DNA of 64,000 bases from Streptomyces sp. SDr-06 (GTDB taxonomy: Bacteria; Actinomycetota; Actinomycetes; Streptomycetales; Streptomycetaceae). A program made the translations under genes and the position numbers. The stretch is taken from contig NZ_QOLA01000010.1 in the NCBI RefSeq assembly GCF_003324565.1, positions 62,001 through 126,000 of the forward strand, written 5' to 3'. The notes under the pieces were generated by a model. It was not told the origin of the DNA and did no database searches. It was given only the letters and a program-made list of their open reading frames with translations. Shown here one piece after another: positions 46,414 to 53,358 of this stretch; position 1 is the first letter of the stretch; the number at the start of each line of letters is the position of its first letter.

Positions 46414-46472
46414 GCGGACAATCTCGCGGTGCCGTCGGGAGGCGGACCATCCGGCAATCCGCGGTAGCGCAC

Positions 46473-46508
46473 CCGCCGGACGGCGGGATGCGACCCGCCG
46501 TCCGGCGG
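46473..46508. promoter_or_regulatory. GGCGGG-N6-CCCGCC palindrome before the DUF418-like gene
   Basis: CCGCCGGACGGCGGG (46473-46487) and CCCGCCGTCCGGCGG (46494-46508) are perfect 15-bp inverted arms around ATGCGA. It could terminate the kinase transcript, but its shared form with sites before three other genes argues for an operator. Confidence 0.55.
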
Positions 46509-46531
46509 CCGCGGGAAGTCTCCGCGGCGGC

Positions 46532-47650
46532 TCAGTCCGCAGCGAGGGGCACCTGCAGCCGCACCCGGTAGCCGCCGACGGCGGTGGGGCCCGCCTCCAG
46601 GGTGCCGTGGAGGATCTCGGCCCGCTCCCGCAGACCGACCAGCCCCTGCTGAGAACCGGGCAGGGGCAGAGCGGGGCGGGTGGGCGGGGTGTTGGTGATG
46701 GTCACTCCGACGTTGTTGCCGTCCTGCCACAGCTCGACCAGGGCCGTGGCGCCGGGGGCGTGCTTGCGCACGTTGGTCAGCGCCTCCTGGACCGTGCGGT
46801 AGAGGGCCCGTTGGGCGGGCGTGCCCACAGCTGGGGGCAGCTCCCCCGCCAGCCGGGTCTGAGTACCGCTCGATGCCACCAGTTTGTGCAGGTCGGCCAG
46901 GGTCGGCTGGGGAGTCAACTCGGTGGCGCGGCCACCGGAGGCACGCAGCAGCGTGACCATGGTGCGCAGCTCGTCGAGGGTGGTCACGCTCAGCGAACGG
47001 ATCGTGCGGGCGGCCTCCTGGGTGTCCGCTTCCTTGGTGGCGACCTGCAGCGCTCCGGCCTGAACAGCGATCAGGCTGACTTGGTGGGAGACCACGTCGT
47101 GCATCTCACGGGCCAGCTGGGCCCGTTCGCGGGCGAGCACGGCCTGTGCGTGCAGGGCTCGCTCGTGTTCCTTGGCTTCCTCGACCTCGACCAGTCGGCG
47201 CTTCAAGTCCCGCTGGGCCTGGACGAGTTGACCGAAGAGGACGGGGGCGAGGGCGGTGGCCAGGTTGTACGCGAAGGCGACCAGTGTCATGGGCTGGACG
47301 ACCCCGGAGCCGCCGACGTGGGGCCACGGCAGGCTTCCCACGACGGCGGAGAGGGCGACACACACGGCGAGCAGACGGCGGTTGCGGGACCGCTCGGCCA
47401 GGGTGAACAGGGCTACCAGCGGAGTGACCGCCACGTCCTGCAGGAGCGTCACGGGCAGGGAGAGCAGGAAGACGACGAACGGGAACCGGCGCCGGAAGGC
47501 CAGCGCCGCGCAGCCGAGCGCGGCCAGCGCAAGACCGATCTCCGTCGCGTCCCACAGGTTCAGCCACACGTCCACGGCCGCCACCGCCACCACGGCGACA
47601 TCGACGACCGGCGCCGGCACTCGCCTCCACAGAGTCAGCGCGCGATTCAC
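46532..47650 (-). CDS. Sensor histidine kinase (NarL/DesK type)
   Basis: The 372-residue kinase has four or five N-terminal membrane helices (about 12-140), a coiled linker, a HisKA_3 dimerisation motif with the phosphorylated His in REMHDVVSHQ, and a C-terminal ATPase with NVRKHAPGATA (N box) and GLVGLRERAEIL (G box). The ATG overlaps the response-regulator stop as ATGA. No extracellular sensor loop of size is present, so it probably senses the membrane itself. Confidence 0.93.
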   Translation of the reverse strand: MNRALTLWRRVPAPVVDVAVVAVAAVDVWLNLWDATEIGLALAALGCAALAFRRRFPFVVFLLSLPVTLLQDVAVTPLVALFTLAERSRNRRLLAVCVALSAVVGSLPWPHVGGSGVVQPMTLVAFAYNLATALAPVLFGQLVQAQRDLKRRLVEVEEAKEHERALHAQAVLARERAQLAREMHDVVSHQVSLIAVQAGALQVATKEADTQEAARTIRSLSVTTLDELRTMVTLLRASGGRATELTPQPTLADLHKLVASSGTQTRLAGELPPAVGTPAQRALYRTVQEALTNVRKHAPGATALVELWQDGNNVGVTITNTPPTRPALPLPGSQQGLVGLRERAEILHGTLEAGPTAVGGYRVRLQVPLAAD

Positions 47651-48318
47651 CTGCCGTCCCCCGGGCGCGGCTGCTCGTCGAGCAGCCCGGACCGCTGCGC
47701 GAGCAGTGCGGCCTGCACACGGCTCGCCACCCGAAGTTTCGTGAGGATCGCGCTGACGTGGTCCTTCACCGTGCCCGCGCCCAGGTGGATACGCGCCCCG
47801 ATATCAGTGTTCGACAGCCCGGCCGCCACCAGGACGAGGACCTCACGTTCCCGGTCGGTGAGCAGCCGGACGCGGGCCGCGTCCTCGTCGACGGCCGTCT
47901 CGGTGCCGGGGTGGCCGCGCAGCAGGGTCTGGGAGGCCTTCGGCGACAGCACCACGCCGCCTGCGGCCAGGGTGCGCACCAGCTGGGCGAGCTGGTCGGG
48001 CTCGGTGTCCTTGAGCAGAAAGCCGGCAGCGCCGCAGTCCAGCGCGGTCAGGATGTACTCATCGGCATCGAACGTCGTCAGCATCGCCACCACCGGAGCA
48101 TCCGGCATCGTCCGCAGCTCGCGCAGGACCGTCAGCCCGTCCACGTCCGGCATCCGGATGTCGAGCAGGACCACGTCGGGCCGCTCCTTCCGGACCGTCT
48201 CGACGGCCTCGCCGCCGCCCGACGTCGCCACGACCTCAATGTCGTCAGCGGCTCCCAGGATCAACCCGAAACCGGACCGCACCAGCGCCTCGTCGTCCAC
48301 CACCACTACCCGGATCAC
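47647..48318 (-). CDS. LuxR/NarL-family response regulator
   Basis: The 223-residue regulator has a receiver domain (acidic pocket VVDDE at 7-10, phospho-acceptor Asp53 in LLDIRMP, LTTFDADEY, Lys in FLLKD) and a LuxR-type HTH (about 150-215, LTDREREVLVLVAAGLSNTD and GTVKDHVSAILTKL). It is translated ahead of its kinase partner through an ATGA overlap. A GGCGGG-N6-CCCGCC palindrome 99 bp upstream suggests autoregulation. Confidence 0.94.
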   Translation of the reverse strand: MIRVVVVDDEALVRSGFGLILGAADDIEVVATSGGGEAVETVRKERPDVVLLDIRMPDVDGLTVLRELRTMPDAPVVAMLTTFDADEYILTALDCGAAGFLLKDTEPDQLAQLVRTLAAGGVVLSPKASQTLLRGHPGTETAVDEDAARVRLLTDREREVLVLVAAGLSNTDIGARIHLGAGTVKDHVSAILTKLRVASRVQAALLAQRSGLLDEQPRPGDGR

Positions 48319-48416
48319 GCCTGCTCCGCCTCGCCTTCGCCGTGCCGTACCACCCCTGTCGCCCCGACTCTAAGGCTCGGCAGGTTGGCAGCGGCCCGGA
48401 CGAGCGGCAGGTCTGG

Positions 48417-48446
48417 CCACCCGGCGGGGTATCACCCGCCGGGTGG
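48417..48446. promoter_or_regulatory. GGCGGG-N6-CCCGCC palindrome before the response regulator
   Basis: CCACCCGGCGGG (48417-48428) and CCCGCCGGGTGG (48435-48446) pair perfectly over 12 bp around GTATCA, 99 bp upstream of the regulator ATG. Confidence 0.55.
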
Positions 48447-48593
48447 CAGGGGAACAGCATGGCGACGGGGAGCCGGGAAAGGCACAGCTCCGGTGCGCCT
48501 CGCCGACGTGACGGAAAGGCCCGCCATCTCCGATCGCGGGCTCGTCTGCGACCGACCTGCGGAGCGACCGCCGCCAGTGCCCCTCCGCAGCAC

Positions 48594-48919
48594 TCAACGG
48601 GCGGCCAGCACCAGTCCCAGACCGATCAGCGCCGGAACGGTCTGCACGAAGAGGATCTTCCGGCTGGCCGTGACGGCGCCGTACGCACCTGGAAGCCCAC
48701 CGGGTCGGACGCCACCGCGCCCCACACCAGCCCGGCGGCGAGGAAGCCGTTGTACAGGCCTTGATTGGCCGCGAGCGCCCTCGTCTGCGAAGCGAAGTCG
48801 ACGCTGGTCCCGAACGCCGACCGGGCGCGCGGACCAGTCCACAAGAACATCTCCAGGACCAGGATGTAGACGTGGAGCGCGGCGATGAGCAGCACCACGA
48901 CGGTTGCGATGATCGACAT
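48594..48919 (-). pseudogene. DUF1304 membrane protein, frameshifted
   Basis: The first 78 codons (ATVVVLLIAALHVYILVLEM, ALAANQGLYNGFLAAGLVWG, then DPVGFQ) and the last 31 (GAYGAVTASRKILFVQTVPA) are both clearly DUF1304, but in different frames. The joining helix, which should hold a segment like FFLGC-x-x-x-A, is missing, so a short out-of-frame deletion near 48685 broke the gene. Function of the family is unknown. Confidence 0.75.
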
Positions 48920-49166
48920 GGGCCCCACACTCACACACCAGGCCCGTTTTCCGCTCGGCCACCCGCGCCAAGGCGCAGCGTCCCCGCTCGGATACCCCAA
49001 GGCCGCAGCGCTGCAGATGACTGCGCGACGGCCAGCGGGGTCATCCAATCGGCCGGGCCACGGAGCGGAAAGAGGGGCCGGGCCACACACGCCTCTCTGG
49101 AGGCGGGGTGCCATCAACGGCCGTCGACCGTCGGCAGGTGCAGTCAGAAGCGTTCCGGCTGCGTCG

Positions 49167-50261
49167 TCAGTACTCACCGTCGTGGTCGTCGTCACTGAAC
49201 GCCTCGTTGAGCAGCGCGCCACCCACCAGGCCGGCCGCTCCGGCTCCGATCAGCGCCCCGGTCCCGAAGCGGCGGGGCTGACCCTCTCCGGGCGTCTGCG
49301 GATAGCCCTGCTGTGGGTATCCCGACTGCGGATAGCCCTGCTGGACTGGTGCCGGGTATCCGGCGTGCGGGTCCGCCGACTGGGGAGCGATGTAGTAGGG
49401 CGGCGGCGTGCTCTGGATCCGCTGCGCGCAAGCCCCGCATGTCTGGACCTGGCGGGGTGTGCCCCACTGGGGCGACCACATCGCCCAGGTGGTGCCAGTG
49501 CCGTGGTGGGGGTCGAAGAAGCAGGTCATGGGGGAACTCCCTGGGGGTTGCTGGGCTGGGTCCGGCATCGTCCGGGGCGCCGCGGGGGCCGGGGCGTGGT
49601 GGCCTGCGGGACCGAGCGGGGACACGGATGCCGTGCTGTCGCCGGGCGGTTCGAGCGCGTGCGGGGTGTACGGGCCGCTGTTTCCGCCCAGGACGTCGAC
49701 GCCGTAGTCGGTCGCGATGCCCGCGAGACCGGAGGCGTAGCCCTGGCCGATGGCGCGGAACTTCCATTCCATACCGTGCCGGTACAGTTCGCCGAAGACC
49801 ATCGCGGTTTCGGCTGATCCCTGCGTCGTGAGGTCGTACCGGGCCAGTCCACGGCCGACTCCCTGATCGACGATCCGGATGTACGCGTCCCTGACGTGCC
49901 CGAAGGTCTGCCCCCGCCGGTCGGCCTCGTACAGGGACACCGGAAAGACGATCCTCGCCACGTCGGCCGGTACGCGTACGAGATCGACGTGGATCTGCTC
50001 GACGCTCCGTCCGCCCACGGCCCCTGCGCTGTTGGCGAGGGCGACCGAACCGTCGGGGCTGCGCGGGTTGTTGAAGAACACGAAGTGCCCGTCGGACAGG
50101 ACCTTCCCGCCGCCCTCACACATCAGCGCACTGACGTCGACGTCATAACCGCCCCCGGCCAACACCGGCGTCTGCCACCCCAGTTCGACGGTCACCGCGG
50201 TCAGCTGGGGCGCCTGCTTGCTCAGCACCACGTTGCCGCCCTTGGCCAGGGCCGTTGTCAT
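49167..50261 (-). CDS. TerD-family protein with Pro/Gln/Tyr-rich extension
   Basis: The first 190 residues are a full TerD domain (TTALAKGGNVVLSKQAPQL, GYDVDVSALM, FVFFNNPRSPDGSV, AYIRIVDQGVGRGLARYDLT, IGQGYASGLAGIATDYGVDV). Then come a Pro-rich linker, a small Cys/His segment (CFFDPHHG ... CGACAQ, about 247-283) that may bind zinc, repeats of QQGYPQSGYP type (about 305-330), and a Gly/Ala-rich end with DDDHD. The tail is far longer than usual for TerD (about 190) and resembles low-complexity scaffolds. The gene is alone on the minus strand, with a GGCGGG-type palindrome 136 bp upstream. Confidence 0.88.
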   Translation of the reverse strand: MTTALAKGGNVVLSKQAPQLTAVTVELGWQTPVLAGGGYDVDVSALMCEGGGKVLSDGHFVFFNNPRSPDGSVALANSAGAVGGRSVEQIHVDLVRVPADVARIVFPVSLYEADRRGQTFGHVRDAYIRIVDQGVGRGLARYDLTTQGSAETAMVFGELYRHGMEWKFRAIGQGYASGLAGIATDYGVDVLGGNSGPYTPHALEPPGDSTASVSPLGPAGHHAPAPAAPRTMPDPAQQPPGSSPMTCFFDPHHGTGTTWAMWSPQWGTPRQVQTCGACAQRIQSTPPPYYIAPQSADPHAGYPAPVQQGYPQSGYPQQGYPQTPGEGQPRRFGTGALIGAGAAGLVGGALLNEAFSDDDHDGEY

Positions 50262-50396
50262 CGCCGTCCTCCAAACCCGTCCCTACACGGTCCTGGCATC
50301 GCCGCCTGCCGGCCGCTCACGTGCCGACCGAATGCGACAGACACGCCCGGCCCCGCTCTCGTTCCCACCTCATCACTCGCCGCGGAGCGTTTCACT

Positions 50397-50432
50397 CCGC
50401 CGGTCGGCGGGATCACCCCCGCCAACCGGCGG
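50397..50432. promoter_or_regulatory. GGCGGG-N6-CCCGCC palindrome before the long TerD gene
   Basis: CCGCCGGTCGGCGGG (50397-50411) and CCCGCCAACCGGCGG (50418-50432) are 15-base arms with one mismatch around ATCACC. The surrounding 50262-50619 stretch shows no supported gene. Confidence 0.5.
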
Positions 50433-50619
50433 CGATCTTGGCGTTGGCCGCTTGCCCCGCACCTTGCCGTTCCTGCGAAGCCCTCCGGGCAGGGGCGATT
50501 CCGGCGATCCGATGTCGTACGGCCCTGTCAGGGCCGCCGGTACAGGTCGGATCACCAAGGCCGTCTTCGCCACCGTCATCGGCCGCGAGGCGGTCAAGCG
50601 CGGTCACCGGGGTCCTGGA

Positions 50620-50912
50620 CGAGGACGCCACCCCGTGGAACCCCGCGGGCCGACGCCGCCGACGCCGTCCGCTCACCACTGATGAGACCCGTGCCCTTGC
50701 CTACCTGGTCGACGACCTCATGGGAGTCTCCCGCCTGGAAGCCGAGACCGCTGCCCTGCGCCCTGAGCACGTGGGCCTGCCCACCCTGGTCACCAAGCCA
50801 GCGTCACCGATCGCAGTCCCGGTATCCCCGCCCACGTCTTCGACCGCTTCCACAAGGCCGCCACCGCGCGCATCCGTTCCGAAGACAGCGGCCTCGCCCT
50901 GACCAGGAACCT
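50620..50912 (+). pseudogene. Sensor histidine kinase remnant
   Basis: Two kinase pieces survive in different frames: AYLVDDLMGVSRLEAETAAL, the segment after the H box, at about 50697-50756, and GIPAHVFDRFHKAATARIRS followed by EDSGLAL, the G/F-box region, at about 50823-50900. Everything between (N box and most of the ATPase) and the sensor domain is missing. Confidence 0.55.
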
Positions 50913-50914
50913 CG

Positions 50915-51589
50915 ATGCCATCGTTCGAGCAGGACGTCAACCCGCCGGAGGTCGCGCGGCGGCTGCAGGTGAGCGTGAAGTCGGCCTGTCGGTGGCTCCT
51001 GTGGCGTCAAGGCGGTGCTGAGGCGCTGGGCTCACGAGGCCTAAGCGGTGGCCGGTGCCGCTTGTCCGCGCGGTGCCTGGAGAAACTCCCCGCGTATCTG
51101 GAAGAGGGGTCGGCCGCGCACGGCTGGGTGGAGGACCAGGTGTCCACCGCGGCGCGGGTGGCCAGGCTGATCGCCAGGAAGTGCCACGTCACCTACAGCG
51201 TCTCGGACGCCACCCAGTTGATGCACCGGCTCGGTTTCTCTCCGCAGATGGCCTGCCCGGCGGGTGGCCGAGCGAGACGAGCGGGCTGAAGCGGTGCAGG
51301 AAGGGGGTGACCTGGGTGGCGCTCAAAGAGCCCGGGCGGCCTGCGGGGGCCACCTCTGCCTCGAGGACGAAGGCGGGGTTCACTCGCAGGCCGCCCAAGG
51401 GACACACCTGGGGCGGGCACGGCATCACGCCGGTCGTGAGGGCCGGCGGACGAGTCCTTCGACTTCCGTGCACGGCCGGCGATAGCGCCAACTGCCGGCC
51501 CTGGGCGAGGCCGTGCCTGCCCACATTCCTCCTCGGCCGGGAGGAACAACTTCGGCTTCGGACCCCGCCGAGGAGCTGTCACATCACGC
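50915..51589 (+). mobile_element. IS630-type transposase remnant
   Basis: The first frame (50915-51289) gives a winged-helix start, NPPEVARRLQVSVKSACRWL, followed by AHGWVEDQVSTAARVARLIA, SDATQLMHRLGFSPQ, typical of IS630-family transposases. It shifts frame near 51265; RVAERDERA and then FTRRPPKGHTWGGHGITPVV continue in other frames. The DDE core is incomplete, so it is inactive. No terminal inverted repeats were located. Confidence 0.62.
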
Positions 51590-51975
51590 TAGTTGTTCTT
51601 GTAGATGCCGATCCACCACCAGTCACCCTGGTCCGGAGCCATCCAGGCCGGCACCCATTCGTCCTGCGAGCCGAGGTAGGTCCCGCCGTTGGCGCCGCAA
51701 GTCCGGTCGGTCCACTTGCTGAAGTGCAGAGAGTCGCGCCACCACCACCCGGGCATGCGCGTCTCGTACCCCGGGGTGGCCAGACAGGCCGTGGCCGGCT
51801 GGCCCTTGTGGTTGAAACCCTGGATCTTGATGGAAGCGACCTTATGCGTCTCGTCGTGGATGACGATCTGCTGTCCGTCGGTGCCGGCGAAGGCCGTGCC
51901 GCTGGTGGCGGCCACGCCTGCGACGGCGAAAGTGGCGGTCGCTGCCGCCATGGCGAACTTCTTGGTGAGGCTCAT
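51589..51975 (-). CDS. Small secreted protein, Trp-rich
   Basis: A 128-residue protein with a clear Sec signal (SLTKKFAMAAATATFAVAGV then ATSGTAFA, cleaved at about residue 30). The mature 98 residues are rich in Trp (MPGWWWRDSLHF, GDWWWIGIYKNN) with two Cys (CLATPG, RTCGANGG) that can form one disulfide. No family is recognised; size, aromatic surface and export suggest a carbohydrate- or surface-binding or inhibitor fold. GGAAAGAC precedes the ATG. It ends within one base of the IS630 remnant. Confidence 0.7.
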   Translation of the reverse strand: MSLTKKFAMAAATATFAVAGVAATSGTAFAGTDGQQIVIHDETHKVASIKIQGFNHKGQPATACLATPGYETRMPGWWWRDSLHFSKWTDRTCGANGGTYLGSQDEWVPAWMAPDQGDWWWIGIYKNN

Positions 51976-52081
51976 GAGTTGTCTTTCCTGACGTAGGGGA
52001 CAGTCCAGCGACCGCTGGACGGTGTATCGCGCGGACGCGAGAAATCCGCTTGTGGACGCACCCGCGAGGGCCTGAGGGGTG

Positions 52082-52588
52082 TTACGCCCAACCGGTGCAG
52101 GTGCGCCTGTTCCAGTCGCCGTGGTAGAGGCAGGCGCGGATGGTGCGGTCGTTCGGGTCGTAGTACATGGCTGAGCGGGTGAGGTAGTAGTTGGGGGTGG
52201 AGTCGGTGGTCCAGGACCCGCCGGCCTGCCGCTGGCCCAGGATTTCGCAGACGGTGTGGTCGAGGTGACAGCGCTCGACATACATCGTGTACTCGTTCTC
52301 GTTGCTGCCCCCCGGGAAGCGGGCGCGGGCCCAGGCGTAGGGGTCTCCGTCGGTGGTGCCCTTGCGGAGTTCGATGGAGAAGCCGCCGCCGAAGTCGTAG
52401 GGGCCCGACGCCGTGAAGGGGCCGCTCTGCCAGGTCTGGACGTTGGGGTCGTGACCGTCGCAGGTGTAGCGGCCGCATGCGGCCCACGCCGTGCCGGGCA
52501 GCACGATGACGGAGACGAGGGCGGCGAACAGGCTCGCAAGAGCCAGGCCGGCGCGCGAACGGAGACGCCGGGTGGGTGCCGTACGCAT
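52082..52588 (-). CDS. Secreted cysteine-containing protein of unknown function
   Basis: The 168-residue product starts with a twin-Arg-rich signal (RTAPTRRLRSRAGLALASLF, cleaved after WAA at about residue 36). The mature part has six Cys (CGRYTC, CHLDHTVC, CLYH, CTGW), enough for three disulfides, and an alternating polar-aromatic pattern suggesting beta sheets. No family is recognised. The stop lies about 100 bp before the next minus-strand secreted gene, so the two may be co-transcribed from the promoter near 52950. Confidence 0.7.
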   Translation of the reverse strand: MRTAPTRRLRSRAGLALASLFAALVSVIVLPGTAWAACGRYTCDGHDPNVQTWQSGPFTASGPYDFGGGFSIELRKGTTDGDPYAWARARFPGGSNENEYTMYVERCHLDHTVCEILGQRQAGGSWTTDSTPNYYLTRSAMYYDPNDRTIRACLYHGDWNRRTCTGWA

Positions 52589-52945
52589 GGAGTCCTTTCA
52601 GGTTTCGGCCGCACGGATGTCCGTGACAGCAGGTGGGGAGTTGCAGGGGGGAAGAAGTGGAGTGACCACCCACGTCCGGAAGCCCAACGTGGGGTAAACA
52701 GAGCCGAATTGGTGCCCCAGTGAGCGTGAGGCACCGGACCCACCAACGGACGGGTCGCCTCTCCCGACGAGCCGGGGCAACGACCGGCGTGTAGGCGGGA
52801 AGCTCAGCAGTGTGTGGTGATCGAGGCCTCGACTGATGACATCGCAACGCATGGGGGCTGGTTCTGTGCCGCCGCCACGGCCGCTGGATCAAGCCTGTGG
52901 GTACGAGTCATGTGTGTTTCCCCCCGGAACCGTACGTCGGGCGTG

Positions 52946-52975
52946 ACAGTACCTGACGTGCGCACAGGAAACCAA
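52946..52975 (-). promoter_or_regulatory. Promoter-like box, minus strand
   Basis: On the minus strand TTGGTT (52975-52970), an 18-base spacer and TACTGT (52951-52946) match the HrdB-type pattern. The spacer shares CCTGTG..GTC-N-GGTA with the plus-strand copy at 53172-53201. It points to the secreted gene ending at 52082; about 360 bp of leader or unassigned sequence lie between (52589-52945). Confidence 0.5.
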
Positions 52976-53171
52976 CAGGAACTTCACAGCTCATCTTCCA
53001 GATGCCTCAGCCGCAGAGCCAAGGGGATGTTGGCCCTTTTCGAGTCCTTCGACGACCCTCGGAACAACTTGACCGCCCCCCAGGGGCCCGCGCCGGACTG
53101 CCGCCCGCCGAGAAGGACTTGACACCCCTGCATCAACAGGGCAGGGCGGGGACGAAGCTGTGTGCTTCATG

Positions 53172-53201
53172 TTGGTTTCCTGTGAACGCGTCCGGTAGCG
53201 T
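53172..53201 (+). promoter_or_regulatory. Promoter-like box for the 1508-residue protein
   Basis: TTGGTT (53172-53177), 18 bases, TAGCGT (53196-53201). Eighteen of 19 bases in 53166-53184 are an inverted copy of 52963-52981, and GTC-N-GGTA-N2-GTC is conserved further on. The expected transcript would have a leader of about 150 bases. Confidence 0.6.
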
Positions 53202-53267
53202 CCGTGCTGCAAGTACGGCGGGGGGAGGCGCACGGGGCGTCCCGTACTGGCTTCACAGGGGGATGGT

Positions 53268-53353
53268 GTGCGTCGTACCCGGCAGGGAACCGGGAACCAC
53301 GACGCACGGCCACTGATGACGCCTTCCTTCAGCCTGCGCGACCATTGAAGGAA
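53268..53353 (+). promoter_or_regulatory. Structured 5' leader with a masked ribosome-binding site
   Basis: Two hairpins are visible: GTGCGTCGT/ACGACGCAC (53268-53276 with 53299-53307) and TTCCTTCA/TGAAGGAA (53324-53331 with 53346-53353). The right arm of the second contains the AAGGAA ribosome-binding site of the GTG at 53359, so folding would block translation. Confidence 0.5.
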
Positions 53354-53358
53354 GATCA

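Noticed and set aside
46473..46508. Reading this palindrome as only the kinase-gene terminator
   Set aside because: It may terminate, but the same spaced form recurs before other genes, so an operator role is kept as the main idea.
52598..52852. An 84-codon minus-strand frame before the secreted six-Cys protein
   Set aside because: No ribosome-binding site, no signal peptide, ordinary composition for leader DNA; left as untranslated upstream region.
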